A stretch of DNA of 64,000 nucleotides from Corynebacterium sp. NML140438 (lineage in GTDB: Bacteria > Actinomycetota > Actinomycetes > Mycobacteriales > Mycobacteriaceae): positions 124,001-188,000 of the forward strand of contig NZ_MLCQ01000019.1 of the NCBI RefSeq assembly GCF_001875725.1, in the 5' to 3' direction. Positions 8,521-17,632 of the stretch are shown here, one piece after another. The stretch's first letter is position 1; each line of letters opens with the position of its first letter. Below the pieces are notes generated by a model. The model worked only from the letters and a program-made list of their open reading frames with translations. It had not been told where the DNA came from and searched no databases. The position numbers and the translations under genes were made by a program.

Positions 8521-11500
8521 TTACCTCCTCAAGCCCAGGTCACGCATGAACTTATGGACATTCGATTGAATAACTGGAAATTCTTGTAAAGCGAGCAACG
8601 CGCCACCTACCAAGAACCCAAGCGAACCGAGTATGACGATAACCCACCCGGCCGCCGAAGTCCTAGTCTCAGGGGTAGGTGCCGGCGCCGGTTTCGGTGC
8701 CGGGGTGCTCGGGGCTGGTGTCGGTGTGGACGTCGGGGCCTCGGTCGTCGGTGGCGCCGGGGTGTGCCGCGGCGCACGCACAACGGCAGGCACCTTCACC
8801 GTGCGCTGCGAGCCGTCCTTGAACGTCACCACAACAGGCACCTCAATCCTCGACTTCGGCTGCACCGAAGCATCCGGCAACACCTGCAACGTCCCCGAAT
8901 ACTTGTCGACGTGCACCTGCCACCCCTTGGGGGCGAAGCTGGCGTCGACACCAAACGTGGTCTCAGGGGGAAGCTTCTGGCCCTGCGGCGTGGAGGCGAG
9001 CTCGCCGGCCATGACGTAGATGTCGCTCCAACGGGGGCGCTCGTCGTCGGCCGTGGCCTTCTTGCGCAGTTCCGCGGTGATGACCTCGTCGGAGCCGTCG
9101 GGGTACTTCACACGCACACGCACGTTGTAGGTGGCGCCGCCCGGCGCGTCCTTCGGCAGCACCGCTGTAATGCGGCCCGTCTTCGTATCGACGCTCACAT
9201 CCACCCCAGCGTTCTCCTCAATCGAGAACGTCGTGTTTGGTGGCACCGGGGTCAGCATCTCGTAGGACGTGCGGGAACCACCGATGAGTGTTTCGGGCAC
9301 ATATTTCGGCTCGTACACGTCAACGTCCGGATTGCTGTGCTTCACGCCGACGTGGAACGGCACGTCGGTGGAGCTTCCGTCCGGGTAGGACACCGTCACC
9401 ACGGCGTCCAGCGGCCGTGCACCGTTCTGGGGCGCGCGCACCACCAAGTTGCCGGTATCGCGGTTGACGGTCACGTTCCAGCCCGCAAGGTTTTGGTTCT
9501 TCTTCTTGTCTTCGAAAAACAGGAAGTCGGTACCTTCAGGCACATTGCCGACGTCCGTCCGGTGCAGCACAATCGGCGTCCCCGGCAGCACTTCGCGGCC
9601 GGTCTCGTAGGTGTGGTTGTAGCGCCCTGCAATCTTGCGGTCAAGAATGTTGAAGTACACCGGGACGTACTGGGTGGACTTATCAGCCCCAAACGTCGCC
9701 TTCACCATGACACGTACGACGTCCCCGGCCTTCAGGTTGTCGCCAGTAGCACTGAACGTGACCATGCCTGGCTGTTCGCCGTCCTTAGCCGTTCCCGCCT
9801 GCTCCACGACGCTCGCGTTCTCACCCTCGTGAATAGCAAACGATACTTGCGCATCTTCCGGGACCGGCTGGTTGTAGAACTCCGCGGTGCCCTGCGTCAC
9901 CGTTGCGAGCGGGATGTGGCTGCGCGCCGACTCACCCAAACGCACGAAAACATCCGGATACTGCAGCTTGTACTCCTCGGCGTACGGCGTCGGATCGAGC
10001 ACGTTGACCCTGATCACTCGCCGCTTCCCCGTCGACAGGGTGACCCAGTAGGTGCGTGTCCCCTTCGTAGCGCTCTCGGAGCGCGGAGGGTTCAGAAACA
10101 CCTCACCATCCGGGCCGATCTTCATCCACTCAGGGACGGCGTCCTCCACGGAGGCGATCGTCACGCCGTCTTCGACGTCCTCTTTGGTCATCACGTTCGT
10201 CTCAAACGATGACCCTGCCCGCACGCTGATCGGCGTCCAGTCCTCCGTGAAATCCGATTCCACGTGGAGCGTTGCCACGTCGCCGTAGAGCGGATCCTTC
10301 ACCGTGATCTCGAACTTGTGGTTCCGCTTGTCACTGCTACCAACAACCCGAACGTTGCCATCCGGTGTCAGCGACACCTGGTAATCCCCTTCGAAGACAA
10401 ACTTCGTGTCCGGGTCGAGCGGCTCGGACGGCACAAACTCATACGCCTCGCCAGGCTTCACGCTCTTCGACGTCACCGAGAACCTCGGCTTCTCGTGAGG
10501 CTTACTACCCGGCGAAAATGGGTTCGTCCCAAATCGCAACTCGTCCGCGTTGCTGACGCCGTCCTCATCAAAATCGGCAGAGGCGATAGCAAACGCACGC
10601 CCGTCCATGCCCACAATCCCGATGAAGAATTCCACCACGTCAGTCGAATTGTCGTCGTAATCAACTTCCACACGCTGCGACGTGATGAACGTATCCTGGA
10701 ACCACTTCGCCGCCTTCTCAAACTCCGGCTTCGAGTTCCCAAACTCGCGATCATAGGCCTCAGCGAACGTGTCCAGGCCCTTCGCTTTCACTACAAACCG
10801 GTTTGCATCCGACACATCAATGAAGGCGTGCTCCACCGCCGCGCCCGGCTTGCCCGTATACCGAATCGTGCTCCCGCTGACCGCAGTGCCACCAAACGGC
10901 TTCCCCGTCCGGTACTCCTCGCCCGGCTTCAGCCGGATCAGCAGCTCACCTGGGTACGGGTCGTACTTGTCCGCCTTGTACGACACCGTTGGCTTTGCGC
11001 TCGTCGAGGTCGGGACTGCCGGCGGCTTCGGCTGCTCGCTGCTCACCGTAGGAGCGGGAGCCTGTGTCGGCGATGGCGCCGGGGACGGTGCTGGTGTTGG
11101 CGTCGTGGTCTGCGGAAGCTTCGGCAACGGCTTCTTCGCTTTGCCCTTATCCCTGGCGTCGAACGGGTTCGCCCCCGACCTCGCCTCCTCGCCGTTCGTC
11201 ACACCGTCGCCATCAAAATCCCCACCCAGATCATTGGCGAGGCGGCCGTCGAGACCCACCAACCTTAGCGGCAACACCGCATTTTTCTGCACCGAGCCGT
11301 CCTTAAACCCGATGCTGTACGTCAGTTCATGGACCTTCGACTGCGCATCCAAAAACTTTTGAGGATTGAACTTATAAATCGAATCCTCCCCCGACAACAC
11401 CGCATCCTCATAGAAGGTGGAGATAAACCCAATCTCCGGTGCCCTCACACTCACCTGATGGCGCTCACCCTCCCTCTTCTTTTCGCCGCCACCAACAAAA

Positions 11501-11847
11501 TTATTATGCGACGGGTACCACCAACGCCCATTAAACGTAATCGCGTTAGGAAGCTCGCGGATTTCAGCAACCGTCGACAGGTCCCCCGACTCCAACTCAC
11601 TGCGGGAAACCTTCCCCGGCTGCACCCTCAGTTCCTTGTACTTGAGCGGATTCGTCGACGCAATACCCGCTTCCTCAGCATGCGCCTCCGACGACAAGCC
11701 CACCGAGCCCCCCACCCCCGCGACCTGCACCAACGGCGCCACAAGCAACGCCGCCGTAGCGACAACAACGCCCCTCCGCAACCGAGCCCGCGCACACGAA
11801 CCCGCCCGACGAGCCTCACCTGCCGCCCAGCCGCACTTTTCCGCCAC
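8521..11847 (-). CDS. YPDG/Rib-repeat cell-surface protein (partner of metalloprotease A)
   Basis: 1108 residues from a GTG that has AAAGGA 6 bp upstream; an in-frame TTG seven codons earlier is less likely. The signal peptide (RRGVVVATAALLVAPLV, cleavage near EAHAEEAG) is long. Two copies of a large domain follow, each ending in a VGxDG strand and a calcium loop (GGDFDGDGVTNGEE and ADFDEDGVSNADE) with NPFD/NPFSP after it. A Pro/Thr/Ser linker lies between them. The rest is a series of roughly 80-100 aa YPDG-type beta domains (for example VRVKYPDGSDEVI and VSYPDGSSTDVPF). A Pro/Thr stalk and one transmembrane helix (WVIVILGSLGFLVGGALLAL) with a short basic tail end the protein. It is probably an adhesive stalk anchored in the cytoplasmic membrane. 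The metalloprotease gene follows after 3 bp. Confidence 0.8.
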   Translation of the reverse strand: MAEKCGWAAGEARRAGSCARARLRRGVVVATAALLVAPLVQVAGVGGSVGLSSEAHAEEAGIASTNPLKYKELRVQPGKVSRSELESGDLSTVAEIRELPNAITFNGRWWYPSHNNFVGGGEKKREGERHQVSVRAPEIGFISTFYEDAVLSGEDSIYKFNPQKFLDAQSKVHELTYSIGFKDGSVQKNAVLPLRLVGLDGRLANDLGGDFDGDGVTNGEEARSGANPFDARDKGKAKKPLPKLPQTTTPTPAPSPAPSPTQAPAPTVSSEQPKPPAVPTSTSAKPTVSYKADKYDPYPGELLIRLKPGEEYRTGKPFGGTAVSGSTIRYTGKPGAAVEHAFIDVSDANRFVVKAKGLDTFAEAYDREFGNSKPEFEKAAKWFQDTFITSQRVEVDYDDNSTDVVEFFIGIVGMDGRAFAIASADFDEDGVSNADELRFGTNPFSPGSKPHEKPRFSVTSKSVKPGEAYEFVPSEPLDPDTKFVFEGDYQVSLTPDGNVRVVGSSDKRNHKFEITVKDPLYGDVATLHVESDFTEDWTPISVRAGSSFETNVMTKEDVEDGVTIASVEDAVPEWMKIGPDGEVFLNPPRSESATKGTRTYWVTLSTGKRRVIRVNVLDPTPYAEEYKLQYPDVFVRLGESARSHIPLATVTQGTAEFYNQPVPEDAQVSFAIHEGENASVVEQAGTAKDGEQPGMVTFSATGDNLKAGDVVRVMVKATFGADKSTQYVPVYFNILDRKIAGRYNHTYETGREVLPGTPIVLHRTDVGNVPEGTDFLFFEDKKKNQNLAGWNVTVNRDTGNLVVRAPQNGARPLDAVVTVSYPDGSSTDVPFHVGVKHSNPDVDVYEPKYVPETLIGGSRTSYEMLTPVPPNTTFSIEENAGVDVSVDTKTGRITAVLPKDAPGGATYNVRVRVKYPDGSDEVITAELRKKATADDERPRWSDIYVMAGELASTPQGQKLPPETTFGVDASFAPKGWQVHVDKYSGTLQVLPDASVQPKSRIEVPVVVTFKDGSQRTVKVPAVVRAPRHTPAPPTTEAPTSTPTPAPSTPAPKPAPAPTPETRTSAAGWVIVILGSLGFLVGGALLALQEFPVIQSNVHKFMRDLGLRR

Positions 11848-11994
11848 AACGCATCCTTTCTGCAGCAAAAGCCAATCTCACTCCCAGAGTAGTCGCCATC
11901 AACTGTTTTGCATAAACCTTCGGAACGTTCTGCTCATTTTCTTATGTGACGGGTGTGGCTAGTGGGGTGAAAAAGTTCCCCACCAAACTCTGCG

Positions 11995-12084
11995 AGTGAC
12001 AAAGGACGCACCTTCAAAAATGGCCACCTCCATACCCCCAGGTCACAAGAGTACTAGCCCTTCAAGGTTGCGTCCTTTGTCACT
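11995..12084. repeat. Palindromic intergenic element, copy 3
   Basis: 90 bp, starting AGTGACAAAGGACGCA and ending TGCGTCCTTTGTCACT, a perfect 16-bp terminal inverted repeat. It lies 60 bp upstream of the nuclease-fold gene at 12145. Copy 4 begins 2 bp after that gene's stop codon, so the pair brackets one gene. Confidence 0.88.
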
Positions 12085-12144
12085 AGCTCTCAAGAATTTG
12101 AGCAAACCAGGAAACCAAAAGCTTTCCCAACACGTCTAACCGCT

Positions 12145-12954
12145 ATGGATTACAGATCAACACCACAGCCACACACACTCCAGCAAATCCTCGACTATGC
12201 AGAGCAGTGGCCCCACCACATCGCGAGCGGCTACTCTGCACTCGCGCTTTACCGGCTGCCCTACCTCACAGACACGGCCCCCATCACTTTCATCGCCCCC
12301 ACCAGTAGGAATCGCGCTCCCACCCCCACAACGCCCGGGCTCAAACGCAGAGGAGCCGCAGGAATCGCGCTCACAACAGTGCACCACTTCGGGCAGACCA
12401 TCTACGCTGCGGCTCCCGCGCACGCTACAGTTCAGGCACTCCAAATGCTGAAGAACGGTGAGCATTCACCCGCCGTCACCACGCCCGAGGGGTTCGCCCC
12501 TCTCCTTGCACAAGCAGTGCAGCTAGTGGATTGCGTTCGCAGGCACCTCAACGTTTCGACATCATCCCTGCGCCAAGCCGCACAATGGCGAGTGGAAAAG
12601 CGGTGGCTCAACAGGATAATTCGCCTGTCTAGCAAGCTCGCCGACTCTCCTCGCGAGACTGAGCTACGCCTACTGCTCCACACAATGACCAAGAGGCGTC
12701 GGCTGAAGCTGAGTGAGCAAGTTCCGGTATATAGAGGTCGCCGCCTCGTGACGACGTGCGACTTCGCCATCGAACCGCTCAAAATCGGGATCATGTACGA
12801 CGGCCAGCATCATTGGGAGTATGACCAACGCCAGAAGGATGCACGGATCAACTTGGATCTGGCGTTGGAGGGCTGGACCGTGGTCAGGTTTGCCGCCGCT
12901 ACGTTCCATGAGGTGGTGCCGCGGATGGAAGAATTACTTGACCAGATGTAAGCA
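12145..12954 (+). CDS. DUF559-like protein with a PD-(D/E)XK nuclease-type C-terminal domain
   Basis: 268 residues, stop codon overlapping the edge of a repeat element. The N-terminal half (SGYSALALYRLPYL, then a segment with HFGQTIYAA) resembles the winged-helix/AbiEi-like region common in actinobacterial DUF559 proteins. The C-terminal half has SPRETELRLLL, then TTCDFAIEPLKIGIMYDGQHHW, and RINLDLALEGWTVVRF. This spacing of Glu, Asp and a following hydrophobic strand fits the very-short-patch-repair/DUF559 nuclease fold, but the catalytic Lys/Gln position is not certain from sequence alone. The function is unknown. The gene is flanked by two copies of the 90-bp palindromic element, which suggests it was acquired or moved as a cassette. 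Confidence 0.65.
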
Positions 12955-13043
12955 GTGACAAAAGACGCAACCTTATAAACATAGCCCTTTTCTGACCAGC
13001 TGGAATAAAGGTATACTTTTACAAGATTGCGTCTTTTGTCACT
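12954..13043. repeat. Palindromic intergenic element, copy 4
   Basis: 90 bp with a perfect 16-bp terminal inverted repeat, AGTGACAAAAGACGCA at the left and TGCGTCTTTTGTCACT at the right. The centre carries ATAGCCCTTTTCTGACCAGC, shared with copies 1 and 5. It sits between the convergent nuclease-fold gene and the ABC permease gene. Confidence 0.9.
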
Positions 13044-13053
13044 GGCAGCGAAA

Positions 13054-13782
13054 CTAGGCGTCCCGCGCCTCGGTCAGGATGACGCCGATGACCCACAGCG
13101 CCACGGCCCAGACGGCGAAGATGCCGAGGGAGGCGCCCAGTTCCCAGTGTTGGGTGGGTTGGTTCATCATGAAGGCGATGAGGTTGTTGAAGGGCAGAAA
13201 CTTGGCTACGTCTTGGCCGTATTTGGGGATGAAGCCGACGATGGTTTCCAGGAGGAGCATCATGGACAGGCCGATGACGATGGCGGCGGAGGTGTTGCGG
13301 ACGATCCAGCCGACCCCCTGAGTGAACAGGGTAAGCAGGGCCATGCCGAGCGGTACTGCCCACAGGGCTCGCTGGGTGGCTGAGTTGGTGGTCCATCCGG
13401 CGGGGATGGCGGTGGTGAGGTCGGCGAGGACGAACGCGACAACTACGGCCACCAAGGTCCCGATCATCACCCCGACCACGCCGACGCACAGTTTCGCCAG
13501 GGCGACTTGCCAGCGTTGCGGTGTGAGTCGGAAGTTGGTGGCGGGGATGCCGAATCGGTATTCGGTGGTGACGGTCATGGCGGCCTGCACGATGACGACG
13601 ATCCCGATGGTCATGGAGACGGTCGAGACGACGGTCAGGGGTGCGTAGGGCATGCCGGAGGAGTTGGCGAGCCAGCCGAAGAGTGCGCCGTAGATGCCGG
13701 CGACGATGGTCATGGCGGCGCTGGTCCACCAGAAGGAGCGGGTGCTGCGGAGTTTGGTCCACTCGGAAAGTATGAGGTTCAT
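13054..13782 (-). CDS. ABC transporter permease (ABC-2 type)
   Basis: 242 residues with about six hydrophobic segments, beginning MNLILSEWTKLRSTRSFWWT, the usual start of ABC-2 permeases of the drug/antibiotic export class. A longer open frame extends upstream to 14454 but overlaps the ATPase gene in another frame. The ATG at 13782 lies 2 bp after the ATPase stop and has GGAGGG upstream, so it is the real start. With the ATPase it forms a two-component exporter. The substrate cannot be told from sequence. Confidence 0.9.
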   Translation of the reverse strand: MNLILSEWTKLRSTRSFWWTSAAMTIVAGIYGALFGWLANSSGMPYAPLTVVSTVSMTIGIVVIVQAAMTVTTEYRFGIPATNFRLTPQRWQVALAKLCVGVVGVMIGTLVAVVVAFVLADLTTAIPAGWTTNSATQRALWAVPLGMALLTLFTQGVGWIVRNTSAAIVIGLSMMLLLETIVGFIPKYGQDVAKFLPFNNLIAFMMNQPTQHWELGASLGIFAVWAVALWVIGVILTEARDA

Positions 13783-13784
13783 GG

Positions 13785-14738
13785 TTACTTGCCCTCCTGC
13801 ACTGAGTGTTCGAAGCGGGATGCGAACTGTTCGGTGCCTTCGGTGGATTGGATGTAGGCGTCCTCGAGGGATGCGTGGTGTTCGCTGAGTTCGGTGAGGA
13901 TGACGCCGGCTTCGAAGGCGATGCGCCCGATGGTTTCGGGGGTGGCGTCGTTGATGGTGAGGTTGGGTCGGCCGTCGGTGTCGGTGCCTGGGCGGATGGT
14001 GGCGCCCGGCGCGCCTGCTTCTACGGCCGCCCGCAACGCCCCTAGCCCGTCCCCCAAAGCGCGCACTACGACGCTGGAGCCAGAGTGGGCTTTGATGAAG
14101 TCGTGGACGGAGGTGTCGGCGACGAGTTTGCCTTTGCCGATCACGATGAGGTGGTCGGCGGTCTGTGCCATTTCGGCCAGCAGGTGGGAGGACACCAGGA
14201 TGGTGCGGCCTTCCTGCGCGAGCGCGCGCAGGAGGGAGCGGACCCAGCGGATGCCTTCGGGGTCGAGGCCGTTGACGGGTTCGTCGAGGATGAGGTATTC
14301 GGGGTCGCCGAGCAGCGCGGCGGCGATGCCGAGGCGTTGCCCCATGCCGAGGGAGAACCCGCCGACCTTCTTGCCGGCGACGTCGGTGAGGCCGACGAGG
14401 GAGAGGACTTCGTCGACGCGGGAGGCGGGGATGCCGGAGGCCTGTGCCTGCCACAGCAGCGACACGCGGGCGGAGCGGTTGGGGTGGACTCCTTTGGCGT
14501 CGAGGAGGGCGCCGACTTTTCGGGCGGGCTGTTTGAGGTTGCGGTAGCTGGTGCCGTCGATAAGGCAGCTGCCTGACGTGGGCTTATCCAGGCCGACGAT
14601 CATGCGCATGGTGGTGGATTTGCCGGCGCCGTTGGGGCCGAGGAATCCGGTGACAACTCCCGGTTTGACGCGGAAGCTGATGTCGTCGACGGCGCGGACG
14701 GGGCCGTAGGCCTTCGACAGGTTTTGGACTTCAATCAT
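13785..14738 (-). CDS. ABC transporter ATP-binding protein
   Basis: 317 residues from the ATG giving MIEVQNLSKAYGPVRAVDDI; an upstream ATG at 14777 adds an untypical 13 residues. Walker A is GPNGAGKST, the Q-loop region lies around LLDAKG, the signature is FSLGMGQRLG, Walker B is YLILDEP with NGLDPEG following, and the switch His is in SSHLL. The C-terminal extension of about 90 residues is typical of ABC-2 exporters of the BcrA/DrrA type. It is coupled to the permease gene 2 bp downstream and overlaps the end of the NUDIX gene by 8 bp, so all three are likely in one operon. Confidence 0.93.
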   Translation of the reverse strand: MIEVQNLSKAYGPVRAVDDISFRVKPGVVTGFLGPNGAGKSTTMRMIVGLDKPTSGSCLIDGTSYRNLKQPARKVGALLDAKGVHPNRSARVSLLWQAQASGIPASRVDEVLSLVGLTDVAGKKVGGFSLGMGQRLGIAAALLGDPEYLILDEPVNGLDPEGIRWVRSLLRALAQEGRTILVSSHLLAEMAQTADHLIVIGKGKLVADTSVHDFIKAHSGSSVVVRALGDGLGALRAAVEAGAPGATIRPGTDTDGRPNLTINDATPETIGRIAFEAGVILTELSEHHASLEDAYIQSTEGTEQFASRFEHSVQEGK

Positions 14739-15219
14739 GCGAAACAGTATGCCTGAGAATGTTTGGCAGTGCGGCACGCAGCCCCGGGTGCAGGGGGAGT
14801 TCTTCGAGTTTTTTCAGGGGAACCCAACGCAGTTCGACGCTTTCTTCGTTGGCGGTGGTCTCCAGTGGCTCGCCGGAGCGCACGCGGGCGAGGACGGTGG
14901 TGTAGGTCCAGCCGCTGGGTGCGGGGCCGGACGTCACTAATTCCTTTTCGACGTCCACTTCGCCCCCATCGATGCCGCATTCTTCTGCTGTTTCCCTGAG
15001 TGCTGCTTGGGAGGCTGTTTCGTGTGAGTCGCGGGCGCCGCCGGGGATGCCCCATGTGTCGCCTTGGGCGGTCCAGGGGGCGCGGTGTTGCATGAGCACG
15101 ACGGTCTCGCCGTTGTGTGTGGCCTGCAGGAAGAGTCCTGCGGCGCCGTGTTTGCCCCACATTTTTTGTCCGTTGGGGCCTTCGACCCATCCGTTGCCGT
15201 CTCCTTGCATGTGTTCCAC
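14731..15219 (-). CDS. NUDIX hydrolase
   Basis: 162 residues. The NUDIX box is present: GGARDSHET at its start and RETAEECGI at its end, with the canonical REx2Ex2G-type core. The fold begins with LQATHNGETVVLMQHR and the substrate loop WGIPGG. NUDIX enzymes hydrolyse nucleoside diphosphates linked to other groups; the specific substrate cannot be assigned. The start used is a GTG at 15219; an ATG three codons in is possible. The divergent glnX gene starts 50 bp away, so this gap holds both promoters. Confidence 0.88.
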   Translation of the reverse strand: MEHMQGDGNGWVEGPNGQKMWGKHGAAGLFLQATHNGETVVLMQHRAPWTAQGDTWGIPGGARDSHETASQAALRETAEECGIDGGEVDVEKELVTSGPAPSGWTYTTVLARVRSGEPLETTANEESVELRWVPLKKLEELPLHPGLRAALPNILRHTVSHD

Positions 15220-15269
15220 TGTAGGTCGTTTCCTAGAAATAGGCAGGGCATGGTGGTTATGGTTGAGGA

Positions 15270-16631
15270 ATGACTGTCACGACGCCACCGCCCAGCGACG
15301 CCTGGTTGGATGATCTTGCGCTGCATCCGCAGCAGCGCGCGTCGAGTGGTCCGATCCGTGCGCTGCGCAGGTTGGCGGACTTCGCGATCACCACGCCGGG
15401 CAAGATGCTGGCGATGATGCTGGTGTTGACGGTGGCGGTGGGCGCGATTGGGTTCGCGCAGAGCCAGTCGATGAGTAAGCGCCAGCACGCGCTGGACGTG
15501 CTGGTACAGACGACGGAGCCGATGAGTCACTCCGCCCACGTCCTGCTCACGTCGTTGTCGCAGGCGGACACGGTGGCCACGACGGGCTTCGTGCAAACAG
15601 GGTTGATGACGCCGAATGAGGTGAAGGCGTATTTGGCGTCGATAGATCAGGCGGTGATCGCGGCGAGCGACATTTACGAGGGCGCCTCGGAGTTGACGCG
15701 GCCGGAGGACCAAGAGCGCATCCAATCCCTGGTGCGATCCATCCAGCGCGACCTGCCGCTGTACGTGGCGTTTATGGAGCGTGCGAAGGTGAACCAGCGC
15801 CTCGGCAACCCGGTGGGCGTGTCCTACATGTCGGAGGCGTCCGGCATGATGCGCGAGCGGATGATTACGTCGGCGAATACGTTGTTCGCGCTGACGCAGC
15901 GCCAGGTGGCGGTGGAGATGGTGCGCCTGAACGCGCCGCAGTGGGTGCCGCTTTCGGGCCTGGTGGCGGCGCTGTTGCTGCTGGCGGGTGCGCAGTGGTG
16001 GCTGTGGCGCACGTTCCGCCGCCGCTGGAACAAGGGGTTCGTGGCGGCGACGGCGGCGATGGTGGTGGCGCTCGCGTGGGTCGCGGGTTCGAATTTTGTG
16101 TCGTGGCGCTCAGGCGTCGTCGGGTTTGAGCAGGCAGCCGCGCCGTGGCGCCAGCTTACCGACGCCCGCATCCGCGCCCAGGAGACCCGCACCGATGAGA
16201 CGATGACGTTGTTGCGCCGCCAGTCCATTGCGGAGTCGACGGAGTCATTCGAGTCCACGTACAAGACGGTGGGCTCCGCGTTGGATAGGGCGTCGGAGGC
16301 TCCGGAGGTGACGTCGGCAAGAATGGCGCTGGAGCAGTGGTCGCAGGCGCACGGCGAGCTGGTCTCGACGCTGGACGCCGGCCGCTTTGAGCGCGCCGTT
16401 GACGTGCTGATGGTCGATAGTCCCGACCACCCGAGCGCTTCTACCGCGTACATGGAGCTGGACGCGAACATGGTGACCCTGATCGAGGGGTCGCGGGCCG
16501 AGATGCGCAACTACATCCACACCTCCCTGGACGCGACACGGCTGGTGTCGACGGTGGTGGCGCTGCTGTCGCTGCTGGCCGTGATCTGCATGTGGTTCGG
16601 GGTGCAACGTCGATTCAGGGAGTACGTATGA
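15270..16631 (+). CDS. glnX: GlnX-like membrane protein of the PknG signalling operon
   Basis: 453 residues with four hydrophobic helices: about residues 41-63, 228-246, 253-270 and 428-447. Large predicted extracytoplasmic helical regions lie between helices 1-2 and 3-4. This layout and the position directly before glnH and pknG match GlnX of C. glutamicum. GlnX is proposed to pass a signal from the binding protein GlnH across the membrane to the kinase PknG in response to aspartate/glutamate. The stop codon overlaps the glnH start (ATGA), so translation is coupled. Confidence 0.88.
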   Translation: MTVTTPPPSDAWLDDLALHPQQRASSGPIRALRRLADFAITTPGKMLAMMLVLTVAVGAIGFAQSQSMSKRQHALDVLVQTTEPMSHSAHVLLTSLSQADTVATTGFVQTGLMTPNEVKAYLASIDQAVIAASDIYEGASELTRPEDQERIQSLVRSIQRDLPLYVAFMERAKVNQRLGNPVGVSYMSEASGMMRERMITSANTLFALTQRQVAVEMVRLNAPQWVPLSGLVAALLLLAGAQWWLWRTFRRRWNKGFVAATAAMVVALAWVAGSNFVSWRSGVVGFEQAAAPWRQLTDARIRAQETRTDETMTLLRRQSIAESTESFESTYKTVGSALDRASEAPEVTSARMALEQWSQAHGELVSTLDAGRFERAVDVLMVDSPDHPSASTAYMELDANMVTLIEGSRAEMRNYIHTSLDATRLVSTVVALLSLLAVICMWFGVQRRFREYV

Positions 16632-17632
16632 TGCGCAGGGCTGGGTCGTTGTTGGTGGCGCTCGCGGTGGCGGCGGGCCTGGCTGGGTGTGCTCCGAGGT
16701 CCTCGCTGGAAGAGCTGCCGACCGGTACGGCGTCCACGGCGCACGAGCCGATCCCGCTGCCGCCCGGCGCGCTGTTGGACGGGGCTGGCAAGCCGCCCTC
16801 GGCGAAATTTGTGCCGCACGGCCTGGACTGGGAGGGCTCGCTGCGCCCGCGCGAGGCCGCACCGGAAGATGATCCGGCCCTGGGGCGGATCCGGGAGCGC
16901 GGCCGCCTGATCGTGGGCGTGGAGCAGTCCCAGTACCTGCTGTCCTACCGCGATATGGTGCGCGGCGAGCTGCGCGGGTTTGAGGTTGAGCTGGCGCAGG
17001 AGATCGCTCGCGACCTGTTGGGGGACCCCGAGGCGGTGGACTTCCGCTTCGTGGACTCGGCATCCCGCGCGGAGCTGCTGCAGGAGGGCCGGGTGGACAT
17101 TGTGATCAGGACGATGTCGATTACCCCGGAGCGCGCCGCCAAGGTGGCGTTCTCCACCCCGTACTTGAAGTCGCAGGTCAGGATGCTGGCCCCGAACGAT
17201 CGGGGGATCACCAGCATGGATGATCTGCCCGAGCGCACCGTGTGCGTCGTCGACGGCACCACCCTGCTCAACATCGTGCGCACGCTCGCGCCGCAGTCGC
17301 CGGTGCTGCGCACCCGCTCCTGGTCCGACTGCCTCATGGCCACCCAGCAGTTCCAGGCCGACGCCATCATCGCCGACGACGCCATCCTCGCCGGCATGAT
17401 CGCCCAGGACCCCCACACCGACATCCTGCCGGACGCGCTGGCGACCCAGTACTACGCCGTCGGCATCCCGCTCGGCAACGATTCGGTGGTGCGCCAGGTC
17501 AACGCGACCATCGAACGCATCCGCACCGACGGCACCTGGCACCGCATGTTCCAGGAGTGGCTGTCGGATTCCACCACAGACCCCTACCCCCCACCGCTGA
17601 TGTACCGGGAGGAACCCAATGAGCACGAATGA
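16628..17632 (+). CDS. glnH: GlnH amino-acid-binding lipoprotein
   Basis: 334 residues starting MMRRAGSLLV at the ATG that overlaps the glnX stop. A lipoprotein signal peptide ends in the lipobox LAGC with Cys at residue 21. A periplasmic binding-protein family 3 domain follows, from RIRERGRLIVGVEQSQYLLSY through VDIVIRTMSITPERAAKVAFS to the C-terminal lobe ending FQEWLSDS. The family binds polar amino acids. In this operon it is the sensor for the GlnX-PknG pathway rather than part of a transporter, since no permease or ATPase gene is adjacent. The pknG start lies 14 bp inside this gene. Confidence 0.9.
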   Translation: MMRRAGSLLVALAVAAGLAGCAPRSSLEELPTGTASTAHEPIPLPPGALLDGAGKPPSAKFVPHGLDWEGSLRPREAAPEDDPALGRIRERGRLIVGVEQSQYLLSYRDMVRGELRGFEVELAQEIARDLLGDPEAVDFRFVDSASRAELLQEGRVDIVIRTMSITPERAAKVAFSTPYLKSQVRMLAPNDRGITSMDDLPERTVCVVDGTTLLNIVRTLAPQSPVLRTRSWSDCLMATQQFQADAIIADDAILAGMIAQDPHTDILPDALATQYYAVGIPLGNDSVVRQVNATIERIRTDGTWHRMFQEWLSDSTTDPYPPPLMYREEPNEHE

